Shown in pieces: positions 1 through 8,863 of a DNA stretch of 39,170 bases. The notes beneath the pieces are model-generated. The model was not told where the DNA came from and did no database searches. It was given only the letters and a program-made list of their open reading frames with translations. The first letter of the stretch is position 1. The number at the start of each line of letters is the position of its first letter. Location: the NCBI RefSeq assembly GCF_002837275.1, contig NZ_NXIF01000014.1:1-39170 (forward strand), read 5' to 3'. The stretch comes from Malaciobacter halophilus. GTDB lineage: Bacteria; Campylobacterota; Campylobacteria; Campylobacterales; Arcobacteraceae. Made by a program: the position numbers and the translations under genes.

Positions 1-1950
1 CTATTTGAGGAATATGATAGTTTAAAAATACAACTTACAAAAAAATCATATGAATTTGATAGCTCTTCAATCAAATTTCAATCAAATTTTCTATATTCAA
101 ATAAAGAAAACTTTTATAAAAATGAAGCAAAATTAGAAATACCTCAAAATATAATAAAAAAAATAGAGAAACAACTACAAAGTGAAGAATTAAAAAAACT
201 ATTAAGAATATATGAAGAGATTAAAGTAAAAGATGAAGAAGCATATATAATAAGTTGTATGAATATAGTTTGTTTGTTAAGTTATCCAAGAGTAAATTTT
301 GATGAAGAAATAGATAAGATTAGTTTTTTTAGTCCTAAATTAAAACATATCTATACTTTTGTAAAAAATTTGACAGATAGAAGAATACTTTTAAGTGATG
401 AAATAAAAGATAGAATCACAAATGAATATAAAATATCAGATGTATATCTAGATATGATGTTAAGACTTATAAAATATGCTTACTTTTCTAATGATAATCA
501 AAAAATAACTGCAAAAAATTTTATATCAAAATATGAAAAAAAAGAAAATAGAAACTATTTTGTAAAATTAGAAGATATAAATGACCATCTATTTGATGAA
601 AATTTTCAATCAAAAAATCTTACAGAAGATATAACAAGTACATTATATACAATAAATGGATTTAGTCAAAAGACTATTGATTTATTTGAGGCTATGAAAG
701 ATAAAGATTTTGATAGAACTAAAATCCCAAAAAATATAAAAGATAAATTAAATAAATTAACCGAAACAACCAATAAAATAAAAGTTGCATCTGCAATTAT
801 TGCTTTTATTACATTAGGAATATATATCTTTAGAAAAGATAAAAATATTCAAAATACAATGAGCGTGATTGATGATATATTATATATGACAAAAATAATA
901 ACAGAAAAAATGCTAATAAATTCTGTAAATGCAAATAGAACAGCAGGAACAGCACAAAAAACAATACAAGAGATATTAAAAGATAAAAAAATCCAATCAA
1001 TGTCTAAAACAACAGTAGATCTTATTACAAAAGTAGGTGTTCCACTTGTAGTTATAAATGGTACTTACTCTTCGTTGAAATTATTGTCAAATGATGATTA
1101 TGATGCAAGTTTTTTAAGTGGATTAAAAACTGCATTGACTGTATCTTTACTTATTGCTTCTAGTGTAACATCTTATGTCTTATTAATTTTATTAGAAATA
1201 GTTTGGAACTATTTTTCTCATTATATAATTGATAGTAATATAGAAAAATATCTTTATAAATCACTTCTATATGAAGATGTATATAAACATAGTGGATTTT
1301 TTAATATAGGTTCTTTATATCATATAAATTACAAAGCTTACTATTTATTTGAAACTACAAATACAAATGAAAAGTTAAAACAAATAAATGATAAAGGCTT
1401 TAAAACTTCAAAAAACCTAATCAATTTTATAGGAGAGAATTATGATGAAAATAAAGAATACTTTGATACAGCATTAAGAAATGAACTAAGCTTCTTTAAA
1501 TCATCACTATTAGGATATAAACTAGAACTATTAAATGAAACAAAAAGAGTTAAGAAATTAAAAAATAAGTATGATATAGATATTGTACTAAATCAAAAAA
1601 CATTTATAAAAATATCAAAATCAATTTTAGATATTGAAGATTTTAAATTAATTTTTCTTTATAATAATAAATATGAATATATTAATAAAACTAGTAATTT
1701 ATTTATTAAAGATAATGATAATATTATCTTTGATTTATATAATCAAGATTTTGCTTATCTAAAAGAATTGTCACAATTAAATAATAAAAAAGCTTCAATT
1801 ATTGTACTTTCCCCACAAATAGAATTAAAATATGATTTTATATATGATTATAAAGATTTAAACTATCTTTTTGCATTAAATTTTAAACAATCAAGTTTTA
1901 CAATAAAAGATATAGAAGAATTAGAAAAACTAAAAGAAAAAAAGGATTAA
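1..1950 (+). CDS. Large membrane protein, 5' end outside window; unknown function, possible pore-forming effector
   Basis: The frame is open from base 1 to the stop at 1948-1950, so the gene starts upstream and the ATG at 259 is probably internal; at least 649 residues are encoded here. The soluble N-terminal part is rich in Lys, Asn and Glu. The middle has hydrophobic segments at about residues 261-277 and 376-405, with a weaker one near 341-362; a soluble C-terminal half follows. I recognise no enzymatic motif. The layout of long soluble N-part, central membrane helices, then a charged stretch and soluble tail loosely recalls VasX-type (BTH_I2691) type VI effectors, but this is inference. 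A lipoprotein gene follows after 4 nt, suggesting co-transcription. The stretch looks even more A+T-rich than the housekeeping genes to its right. Confident as a gene, not in function. Confidence 0.75.
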   Translation, partial: LFEEYDSLKIQLTKKSYEFDSSSIKFQSNFLYSNKENFYKNEAKLEIPQNIIKKIEKQLQSEELKKLLRIYEEIKVKDEEAYIISCMNIVCLLSYPRVNFDEEIDKISFFSPKLKHIYTFVKNLTDRRILLSDEIKDRITNEYKISDVYLDMMLRLIKYAYFSNDNQKITAKNFISKYEKKENRNYFVKLEDINDHLFDENFQSKNLTEDITSTLYTINGFSQKTIDLFEAMKDKDFDRTKIPKNIKDKLNKLTETTNKIKVASAIIAFITLGIYIFRKDKNIQNTMSVIDDILYMTKIITEKMLINSVNANRTAGTAQKTIQEILKDKKIQSMSKTTVDLITKVGVPLVVINGTYSSLKLLSNDDYDASFLSGLKTALTVSLLIASSVTSYVLLILLEIVWNYFSHYIIDSNIEKYLYKSLLYEDVYKHSGFFNIGSLYHINYKAYYLFETTNTNEKLKQINDKGFKTSKNLINFIGENYDENKEYFDTALRNELSFFKSSLLGYKLELLNETKRVKKLKNKYDIDIVLNQKTFIKISKSILDIEDFKLIFLYNNKYEYINKTSNLFIKDNDNIIFDLYNQDFAYLKELSQLNNKKASIIVLSPQIELKYDFIYDYKDLNYLFALNFKQSSFTIKDIEELEKLKEKKD

Positions 1951-1954
1951 AAAA

Positions 1955-2767
1955 GTGAAAATGAAAAATGCACTAAAATTACTGTTAATAATAAATATAA
2001 TATTTATACTTGTAGGATGCAATGATAATAGCAAAAAAGAAGTAAATAATAATATAGTTTTGCAAATACCAAAAGTCAATGAAAATGAAATTGGAAAATA
2101 TTATAAGTTTAGTGATTATTTAGATGCAAAAACAGACCCAATTGCAGCCACAAAGATAGGATATGCATACTCAGAAGAGCTAAAAGATTATGATAAAGCA
2201 ATCAAATGGTTTAAATACTCAAACTCAATGAAACCAACAGGAACAAACTCAAACTATATGTGCTATGCATATCAAATGAAAAAAGATTATAAAACAGCTA
2301 TTAAATGGTGTAAAAATGCAATTGACTTAGGTAATAAAGAAGCATTGTTTCAGTTAGCATATACTTATAGAGAAAAAAAAGATTATAAAAAAGCAGAAGA
2401 ATGGTTTGTAAAATCATTTGAAAGTAAAGATAAAGATGCACCAATAGCATTGGGATATTTATATACAAATTATTTACATGATTATAAAAAAGCAGAAAAG
2501 TATTACAAAGAGGGTGTAAAACTAAAAGATTTAGAAGCTAATCATAACTTATCAAGACTATATCACCATCATTTAAAAGATGATATAAAAGCAAGTGCAT
2601 ATGCAATAGCATTAATAGAAAATAAGTATAGTAAAAGTTCAGTTTTAAAACTTCTTAAAAACACATGGAACATCCCAAACGAAACAATAAAAAAAGGATA
2701 TGAATTACAACTAAATTCAGATGAATTTCCAATAAAATTTAAAGGAAAGTTAGATTTAGATGAATAG
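1955..2767 (+). CDS. Sel1/TPR-repeat lipoprotein
   Basis: The 270-residue product begins with a short basic region, a hydrophobic stretch and a lipobox (Leu-Val-Gly-Cys, Cys22), so it should be lipidated and exported. After residue 60 it consists of about five helical repeats of the Sel1/TPR kind, each with a 'KDYKKAxxWF'-like core (DYDKAIKWF, DYKTAIKWC, DYKKAEEWF, DYKKAEKYY). Such repeats bind other proteins. The GTG at 1955 is 8 nt after AAAGGA (1941-1946); the ATG at 1961 would be 14 nt away, so GTG fits better. The gene follows the large membrane protein directly. Sel1-repeat proteins beside secreted effectors are sometimes immunity or accessory proteins; here that is only a hypothesis. 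Confidence 0.8.
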   Translation: MKMKNALKLLLIINIIFILVGCNDNSKKEVNNNIVLQIPKVNENEIGKYYKFSDYLDAKTDPIAATKIGYAYSEELKDYDKAIKWFKYSNSMKPTGTNSNYMCYAYQMKKDYKTAIKWCKNAIDLGNKEALFQLAYTYREKKDYKKAEEWFVKSFESKDKDAPIALGYLYTNYLHDYKKAEKYYKEGVKLKDLEANHNLSRLYHHHLKDDIKASAYAIALIENKYSKSSVLKLLKNTWNIPNETIKKGYELQLNSDEFPIKFKGKLDLDE

Positions 2768-2779
2768 AATAAAAATAAA

Positions 2780-2813
2780 AGCTAATAAATAGTTTTAATT
2801 ACTATTTTTAGCT
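2780..2813. terminator. Bidirectional hairpin between convergent genes (imperfect)
   Basis: Arms at 2780-2793 and 2801-2813 (AGCTAATAAATAGT against ACTATTTTTAGCT) pair with one bulged base. The loop contains the stop codon of the minus-strand gene. A and T runs flank both sides, as expected for a two-way intrinsic terminator. Confidence 0.55.
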
Positions 2814-3139
2814 CTTTGAATATCTTTTGTATATTTATATTCAATAAAATTATAAACATTGGCATCTTTATTTTTTGATAAAAAAAGAGTCATTTCAAAA
2901 AGTCTAAATCCAACTTTAAAAAAACCTGTAAAAGGAAGTAAATAAGCTAATATACTCATTTGCTTATGATAAGGGTAATATTTATCATACTCTTTTTTTA
3001 ATTCATTTAATTGAATACTTTGTTCTTTTAATTTTTCTGGTTCATTATTTCTTACTACCATTAAAACTACTAATACATTTGCAAATATCATAAAAATATT
3101 TGCTAGCCAACCTAAAATAAATATCTCTTCGTAACTCAA
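2795..3139 (-). CDS. Small membrane protein, conserved-hypothetical type
   Basis: The product has 114 residues. Residues 5-28 form one strong transmembrane helix, then comes a charged coiled-coil-like stretch (about 32-55, rich in Glu, Lys and Leu), a weaker hydrophobic segment (about 60-75) and a basic tail. I do not recognise a family. The start is TTG at 3139, with AAGGA about 10 nt upstream and a TATAAT (3174-3169 on this strand) 30 nt upstream, so it has its own promoter. It is divergent from murJ and convergent with the Sel1 lipoprotein. Confidence 0.7.
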   Translation of the reverse strand: MSYEEIFILGWLANIFMIFANVLVVLMVVRNNEPEKLKEQSIQLNELKKEYDKYYPYHKQMSILAYLLPFTGFFKVGFRLFEMTLFLSKNKDANVYNFIEYKYTKDIQRAKNSN

Positions 3140-3168
3140 AACCCTATATTCCTTACTATTTTTTTGTA

Positions 3169-3174
3169 ATTATA
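3169..3174 (-). promoter_or_regulatory. -10 box for the small membrane protein
   Basis: Read on the minus strand the bases are TATAAT, 30 nt before the TTG start at 3139. No convincing -35 is visible. Confidence 0.5.
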
Positions 3175-3222
3175 CAATAATTTCTTTGAACCTCTAAAGC
3201 AAGATTTAGCTAATATATCAAA

Positions 3223-4524
3223 ATGTTAATTAAATCAATTTTTACAAATAGTAGTGGTATTTTATTTTCGAGAATCTTAGGTTTTATAAGAGATTTACTA
3301 ACAGCATCAATTTTAGGTGCAAATATCTATAGTGATATATTTTTTGTAGCATTTAAACTTCCAAATCTTTTTAGAAGAATTTTTGCAGAAGGAGCTTTTA
3401 CTCAAGCTTTTATTCCAGCATATGCAAAAGCAAAGCATAAAATAAGATTCTCTTCAATGATATTTTTACAACTTATTGGATTTTTATTAATTTTATCAAT
3501 AATTGTCACGCTATTTTCTAAACTAATAACAAAAGCAATTGCATTAGGTTTTGATGATAAAACAATCGACTTAGCTGCACCTCTTGTTTCTATAAACTTT
3601 TATTATTTACCTTTAATCTTTATAGTTACATTTATGGCTGCACTTTTACAATATAAAAATCATTTTGCAACTACTGCATTTTCAACAGCGTTATTAAATC
3701 TTTCACTTATTGCTGCTCTTTTAATATCAAAAAATTTAGATAAGTATGAAATTACTTATTATTTGTCTTATGCAGTATTAATTGGTGGATTGTTACAAGT
3801 ATTAGCACATTTAATTGCTGTTAAAAAAAAGAATTTGCTTAAAATTTCCACTTTCAAAAAACATAAGAAAAAAGAAGAAAATAGATTTTACAAAAGCTTT
3901 TTTGCTGCTACAATAGGTAGTTCAACTGCTCATGTATCAGCTTTTTTAGATACATGGTTAGCTTCATTTTTAGTTAGTGGCTCTATTTCCTATTTATATT
4001 ATGCAAATAGGGTTTTCCAACTTCCTTTAGCACTTTTTGCAATAGCTACATCCATTGCCCTATTTCCAATGATAGCAAAGGCTATAAAAAATAGTGATGA
4101 ACAAAAAGCATTAAGATTACTTAAAAAATCAACTATTATTTTATTTATTCTTTTAAGTTTAGCTACTTTAATTGGTGTTATTTTCAATGATTTAATTATA
4201 TGGTTGCTATTTGAAAGAGGAGCTTTTACACAAGAAGATACACAAAATACAGCACTAATTTTAACAATGTATTTAATAGGTCTTTTACCATTTGGTATTG
4301 CTAAAATTTTCTCTTTGTGGCTATATTCTCATGAAAAACAGTTTTTAGCTGCAAAAATTTCAATGAAAGCTCTAGCATGGAATATCTTATTTTCCCTAGC
4401 TTTAATTATTCCGTATGAAGCTGCTGGATTAGCTCTTGCAAGCACTTTGAGTGGATTTATTTTATTTTTCTTAACAATTAAAGAGTTTGGATTAAGAAAA
4501 TTTCTCAATCTTTTTACAAAGTAA
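3223..4524 (+). CDS. murJ: MurJ, lipid II flippase
   Basis: MurJ (MviN) flips lipid II across the inner membrane for peptidoglycan assembly. The 433-residue protein is almost entirely transmembrane helices and opens with the family's N-terminal signature: 'NSSGILFSRILGFIRDLL' followed by 'LPNLFRRIFAEGAFTQAFIP', which includes the conserved Arg residues of the flippase cavity. A second family block, 'LFERGAFTQEDT', lies at about 328-339. At 433 residues it is shorter than E. coli MurJ (511), so the last helices are probably missing or reduced. The start at 3223 is supported by the signature, although no Shine-Dalgarno is obvious; a TAATAT (3211-3216) just 6 nt upstream hints at a very short leader. 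Confidence 0.93.
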   Translation: MLIKSIFTNSSGILFSRILGFIRDLLTASILGANIYSDIFFVAFKLPNLFRRIFAEGAFTQAFIPAYAKAKHKIRFSSMIFLQLIGFLLILSIIVTLFSKLITKAIALGFDDKTIDLAAPLVSINFYYLPLIFIVTFMAALLQYKNHFATTAFSTALLNLSLIAALLISKNLDKYEITYYLSYAVLIGGLLQVLAHLIAVKKKNLLKISTFKKHKKKEENRFYKSFFAATIGSSTAHVSAFLDTWLASFLVSGSISYLYYANRVFQLPLALFAIATSIALFPMIAKAIKNSDEQKALRLLKKSTIILFILLSLATLIGVIFNDLIIWLLFERGAFTQEDTQNTALILTMYLIGLLPFGIAKIFSLWLYSHEKQFLAAKISMKALAWNILFSLALIIPYEAAGLALASTLSGFILFFLTIKEFGLRKFLNLFTK

Positions 4525-4531
4525 TCTTTGC

Positions 4532-4537
4532 TATAAT
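4532..4537 (+). promoter_or_regulatory. Extended -10 promoter for the ABC exporter
   Basis: TATAAT preceded by TGC (an extended -10) starts only 8 nt after the murJ stop and 37 nt before the next ATG. The exporter gene can therefore be transcribed independently of murJ. Confidence 0.6.
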
Positions 4538-4568
4538 TACAGCTTTGAAATTTTAAATTAGGATTTTT

Positions 4569-6278
4569 ATGAAAGAGTTTTTAAAACAGTATATACCATA
4601 TTATAAAGATTATAAACTTAAGTTTTTTTACGCATTTATAGGTATGGCACTAGCAGCAGGAGGAACTGCAGGTTCTGCTTATGTAGTTAAACCTTTACTA
4701 GATGAAATCTTTATTGCAAAAGATTTGGAAATGTTATATACAATTCCTGCATTAGTAATATTACTATATTTTGCTAAAGGTTTTGGAAAATATATTCAAT
4801 CTTATTATATCTCATATATTGGTCAAGATATAATTAGAAAAATAAGAGATAAACTACTAGGACATACTCTAACTTTAGATATTGATTTTTTCCAAAAGAA
4901 ACAAGGTGGTGAACTTATTTCAAGAATCACCAATGATATAAATAAGATTCAATCAGCAGTATCCAGTCAAATTGCAGAATTAATTAGAGAATCATTAACC
5001 ATTTTTGCACTTATTTTTGTAGTAATCTACCAAAGTGCAGAACTTGCTTTTTATGGACTTGTTGTCATGCCAATTGCAATTATTCCTTTATCAAAACTTG
5101 CAAAAAAAATGAAAAAACTATCTTACGCTTCTCAAGAAAGTATCTCAGATATTACTAGTCATTTAAGTGAAACGTTTAATAATATAGAAATTATAAAAGC
5201 AAACTCAACTGAAAAAATAGAGACAGACAAGTTTGAAAAGCACAATAAAAAATATTTTGATATTTCAATTAAGAGTGTAAAAACAAATGAATTAGTCTCT
5301 CCTATCATGGAAACACTAGGAGCTTTAGCTATTGCTACGGTAATTGTACTTGGAGGTACTAAAGTTATTGATGGAGAGTTAACAGTTGGAGAGTTTTTCT
5401 CTTTTATGACTGCTTTATTTATGCTTTATACTCCAATAAAAAAACTATCTTCTTTATATAATAAAATGCAAGCTGCACTTGCAGCAAATGATAGAATCAA
5501 CTCACTATTTAGTATAAAAAGTGAAATCCCATCAGGAGATCTTATTTTAAATGAAGAAATCAATAAAATAACACTAAATAATGTATGTTTAAAATATGAT
5601 GAAATTCCAGCCTTAGAAGATATAAATCTTGAAGTTAAAAAAGGAGAAACACTTGCACTAGTTGGTGATAGTGGTGGAGGTAAATCTTCTTTAGTAAACT
5701 TAATAATAAGATTTTATGAAACCCATAGTGGTGAAATAAAATTTAATGATAAAGATATTAAAAGTATTGATATAAAATCTTTAAGAGATGCTGTTTCAAT
5801 AGTTACTCAAAGAGTTTATATATTCAATGATACTGTATGTGCAAACATAGCTTATGGACAAGAAGTCGATGAACAAAAAGTAATAAATGCATTAAAACAA
5901 GCTCATGCTTATGATTTTGTAAAAGATATGGATAATGGGATTTATACAAAATTAGATGAGTTTGGTACAAATTTAAGTGGTGGACAAAGACAAAGAATAG
6001 CAATTGCAAGAGCCTTATACAAAAATCCACAAATTCTTATTTTAGATGAAGCCACTTCAGCATTAGATAATGAAAGTGAATCTATTATTTCTGAAGTAAT
6101 TGATGAAATAAGTAAAGACAAAATAACATTTGTAATTGCACACAGATTAAGCACTGTTAAACATGCAACAAACATAGCTGTTTTCAAAAAAGGTAAAATT
6201 GTGTGTATTGGTAACGAAGCAACTCTTAAAAAAGAGTGTGAAGAGTATCAAAGACTTCATAATCTTGCAAACATCTAA
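4569..6278 (+). CDS. msbA: MsbA-type ABC exporter (fused permease and ATPase)
   Basis: This is a 569-residue half-transporter: six transmembrane helices (residues 15-310), then an ABC ATPase domain. Visible motifs are Walker A 'GDSGGGKSS' (about 366-374), Q-loop 'TQRVYIFND', signature 'LSGGQRQR', Walker B 'ILILDEATSALD' (about 488) and the switch His in 'IAHRLS' (about 524). Homodimers of this class export lipid A-core or other lipid-linked cargo. The msbA name rests on length, domain order and the pyrD - M16 - dapA neighbourhood that I recall from C. jejuni. PglK-type flippases have the same architecture, so cargo is not certain. The ATG at 4569 follows AGGA (4561-4564). Confidence 0.85.
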   Translation: MKEFLKQYIPYYKDYKLKFFYAFIGMALAAGGTAGSAYVVKPLLDEIFIAKDLEMLYTIPALVILLYFAKGFGKYIQSYYISYIGQDIIRKIRDKLLGHTLTLDIDFFQKKQGGELISRITNDINKIQSAVSSQIAELIRESLTIFALIFVVIYQSAELAFYGLVVMPIAIIPLSKLAKKMKKLSYASQESISDITSHLSETFNNIEIIKANSTEKIETDKFEKHNKKYFDISIKSVKTNELVSPIMETLGALAIATVIVLGGTKVIDGELTVGEFFSFMTALFMLYTPIKKLSSLYNKMQAALAANDRINSLFSIKSEIPSGDLILNEEINKITLNNVCLKYDEIPALEDINLEVKKGETLALVGDSGGGKSSLVNLIIRFYETHSGEIKFNDKDIKSIDIKSLRDAVSIVTQRVYIFNDTVCANIAYGQEVDEQKVINALKQAHAYDFVKDMDNGIYTKLDEFGTNLSGGQRQRIAIARALYKNPQILILDEATSALDNESESIISEVIDEISKDKITFVIAHRLSTVKHATNIAVFKKGKIVCIGNEATLKKECEEYQRLHNLANI

Positions 6279-6283
6279 GTTTT

Positions 6284-6304
6284 AAGCCTTAAAATAAGGC
6301 TTAT
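6284..6304 (+). terminator. Hairpin after the ABC exporter
   Basis: TAAGCCTTA (6284-6292) and TAAGGCTTA (6296-6304) are perfect 9-bp arms around a 3-nt loop. The following T-run is short, so termination may be partial. Confidence 0.6.
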
Positions 6305-6373
6305 TCTTAGTATTAAAACAAATTTTTAACCTATTTTAGATAAAATAATAAAATTTTCAAAAAGGTAATAATA

Positions 6374-7432
6374 GTGTTTAATTATAAAAATTTAAAAAAG
6401 GTACTTTTTTTATTTCAACCTGAAACAGCTCATCATATTGCAGAGTTAGGATTAAGAGTATTACCAAAATGTAGAATAGCAGCAAACTATATGACAAATA
6501 GAAACTTTGTCAATGATGCAAGATTAACTCAAGAGATTTTTAATGTAAAATTTATAAATCCAGTAGGCCTTGCAGCAGGTTTTGATAAAAACTGCACAAT
6601 GGTAAATGCAATGACATCATTAGGTTTTGGATACACAGAAATTGGAACAATTACTCCAAGACCACAAGATGGAAATCCAAAACCAAGAATGTTTAGATAC
6701 CCAAATAAAAACTCAGTACAAAATGCAATGGGTTTTAATAATGAAGGAGCACATACAGTACTAAAAAACCTTCAAAAAGTTTATCCAAATGTATTACCTA
6801 TTGGAGTAAATATTGGGAAAAATAAAACAACACCTGAAGAGTATGCTTTAAGTGATTATAAAACACTGATTAAAAAATTTGAAAAAAATAGCGACTATAT
6901 AGCAATAAATATATCTAGTCCAAATACACCAAATCTTAGAGATTTACAAAATGAAGAGTTTATTACTGCACTTTTTGAAATGGCAAAAGAGCTTACAAAT
7001 AAGCCAATATTATTAAAAATAGCTCCAGATATGCAACCTCAAGCAGCTATAAACTTATGTAAAACAGCTGTAAATGCAGGTGCTGCTGGAATTATTGCAA
7101 CAAATACAACAATAGATTATGACTTACTTCCAAATTGCCAAGATTTTGGAGGATTAAGTGGAGAAGTTTTACAAGATAAAGCATATGAGATGTTTAAAGC
7201 AATAGCCCAAGAGCTATTTGGAAAAACTCTTCTTATCTCTGTTGGAGGAATAAGTACTGCACAAGAAGCATACAAAAGAATTAAAGCAGGTGCTAGCCTA
7301 CTTCAAATATATACAGGTATGATTTTTGAAGGACCATCAACAGTTAAAAATATAAATGAAGGTATCTTAAAACTTATGCAAGAAGATGGCTATAGCCACA
7401 TTAGTGAAGCTATTGGAGCAGATTTAAAATAA
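6374..7432 (+). CDS. pyrD: Dihydroorotate dehydrogenase, quinone-dependent (class 2)
   Basis: PyrD oxidises dihydroorotate to orotate in pyrimidine synthesis and passes electrons to the quinone pool. The class 2 form is shown by the N-terminal membrane-binding helices (residues 1-40) and by a Ser-type active site in 'NISSPNTPNLRDLQ'. FMN-site blocks are 'NPVGLAAGFDKN', 'EIGTITPRPQDGNPKPRMF', 'NAMGFNNEG' and 'LISVGGIST'. Its length of 352 is close to E. coli (336). The start is GTG at 6374 with AAAAGG about 9 nt upstream; there is no competing ATG. The M16 peptidase follows immediately, which suggests co-transcription. Confidence 0.95.
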   Translation: MFNYKNLKKVLFLFQPETAHHIAELGLRVLPKCRIAANYMTNRNFVNDARLTQEIFNVKFINPVGLAAGFDKNCTMVNAMTSLGFGYTEIGTITPRPQDGNPKPRMFRYPNKNSVQNAMGFNNEGAHTVLKNLQKVYPNVLPIGVNIGKNKTTPEEYALSDYKTLIKKFEKNSDYIAINISSPNTPNLRDLQNEEFITALFEMAKELTNKPILLKIAPDMQPQAAINLCKTAVNAGAAGIIATNTTIDYDLLPNCQDFGGLSGEVLQDKAYEMFKAIAQELFGKTLLISVGGISTAQEAYKRIKAGASLLQIYTGMIFEGPSTVKNINEGILKLMQEDGYSHISEAIGADLK

Positions 7433-7448
7433 TTAAAAGGTGAAAAAC

Positions 7449-8813
7449 ATGAAACTTTTAAATGTTATAAAAAGAACTAAAAGTTCTATTTTATATATAC
7501 TTTTTTTCACTATATTTATGGGGGAACTTATGAGTAGTAATAGCTTACCAAAATATTATACACAAACTTTAGAAAATGGTTTACGAATTGTAGCTATTCC
7601 TATGGACAATGGCTCAAATGTAGTATCAACTGATATTTTTTACAAAGTTGGAAGTAAAGATGAGAAGATGGGTAAAAGTGGAATTGCCCATATGTTAGAA
7701 CACTTAAACTTCAAATCAACAAAAAACCTTAAAGCTGGTGAGTTTGATGAAATTGTAAAAGGTTTTGGTGGAGTAAATAATGCAAGTACAAGCTTTGATT
7801 TTACACACTATTATATAAAATCAAGTTCTAAAAACATGGCTAAATCTTTAGAACTTTTTGCTGAGCTTATGCAAAATCTTACTTTAAAAGATGAAGAGTT
7901 TCAACCAGAAAGAGATGTTGTAGCAGAAGAGAGAAGATGGAGAACTGATAATAATCCTATGGGATATATGCAGTTTAGACTTTTTAATAATGCTTATATT
8001 TATCATCCTTATCATTGGACTCCAATTGGTTTTATGAATGATATAAAAAACTGGACTATTGAAGATATAAAAGATTTTCATAGTACTTTTTATCAACCTA
8101 AAAATGCAATTGTAGTAGTTGCTGGAGATATAGATAAAAATAGTGTTTTTAAAGAGACTGAAAAGTATTTTAAAGATGTAAAAAATACAAAAGATATTGT
8201 AAGACAATCTTATACGGTTGAGCCAAAGCAAGATGGAGCTAAAAGATTAATTATTAAAAAAGATAGTGCTGTTGAAATGTTAACAATTGCATTTCATATC
8301 CCAAATTTTGAGCACAAAGACCAAGTTGCATTAAGTGCATTAAGTGAATTATTAAGTTCAGGGAAAAGTTCACTTTTACAAAAAGTTTTAGTAGATGAAA
8401 AAAAATTAGTAAATACTGTGTATGCATATAATGTAGAGTTAAAAGACCCTGGTCTTTTCCTATTTTCAGCTGTTTGTAATCAAGGTGTTAAAGCAAAAGA
8501 TGTTGAAAAAGAGATATTAAAAATTATATCAAGTATAAAAGAAGGTAATATCTCTAAAAAAGATATTGAGAAAGTTAAAATAAATACAAAAGCAGACTTT
8601 ATATTTTCACTTGAAAACTCAAGTTCAGTTGCTTCTATTTTAGGAAGTTATTTTGTAAGAGATAATATTAAACCTCTTTTTGAGTATGAAGAAGAGATAG
8701 AAAAACTTAAAAAAAGTGATGTTATTAATGTTGCTAAGAAATATCTTACGAAAGATAATTCAACAACAGTGATTTTAAAAAAGGGGAGAAAAGATGAAAA
8801 AGAAGAGCTTTAA
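7449..8813 (+). CDS. M16 family zinc metallopeptidase with N-terminal signal/anchor
   Basis: M16 peptidases are clam-shell enzymes that cut short peptides. The zinc-binding inverted motif His-x-x-Glu-His is intact ('HMLEH', about residues 81-85), and the third zinc ligand lies in the 'ERDVVAEE' block near 154-161, so this is the catalytic subunit type. The central 'AVEMLTIAFHIPNF' stretch begins the C-terminal M16 domain. Residues 10-24 are hydrophobic, suggesting export. I place the start at ATG 7449, 8 nt after AAAAGG; the GTG at 7440 overlaps that ribosome site. A second ATG at 7530 has GGGGGA in front and would give a cytosolic form without the signal. Confidence 0.88.
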   Translation: MKLLNVIKRTKSSILYILFFTIFMGELMSSNSLPKYYTQTLENGLRIVAIPMDNGSNVVSTDIFYKVGSKDEKMGKSGIAHMLEHLNFKSTKNLKAGEFDEIVKGFGGVNNASTSFDFTHYYIKSSSKNMAKSLELFAELMQNLTLKDEEFQPERDVVAEERRWRTDNNPMGYMQFRLFNNAYIYHPYHWTPIGFMNDIKNWTIEDIKDFHSTFYQPKNAIVVVAGDIDKNSVFKETEKYFKDVKNTKDIVRQSYTVEPKQDGAKRLIIKKDSAVEMLTIAFHIPNFEHKDQVALSALSELLSSGKSSLLQKVLVDEKKLVNTVYAYNVELKDPGLFLFSAVCNQGVKAKDVEKEILKIISSIKEGNISKKDIEKVKINTKADFIFSLENSSSVASILGSYFVRDNIKPLFEYEEEIEKLKKSDVINVAKKYLTKDNSTTVILKKGRKDEKEEL

Positions 8814-8863
8814 GATTACAAGTTAAAAATACAAAATAATGCAAATATATAAAGGATCGTTCA

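Noticed and set aside
259-1950. Gene start at ATG 259
   Set aside because: The same frame is open back to base 1 without a stop, and no ribosome site precedes 259, so the true start is outside the window.
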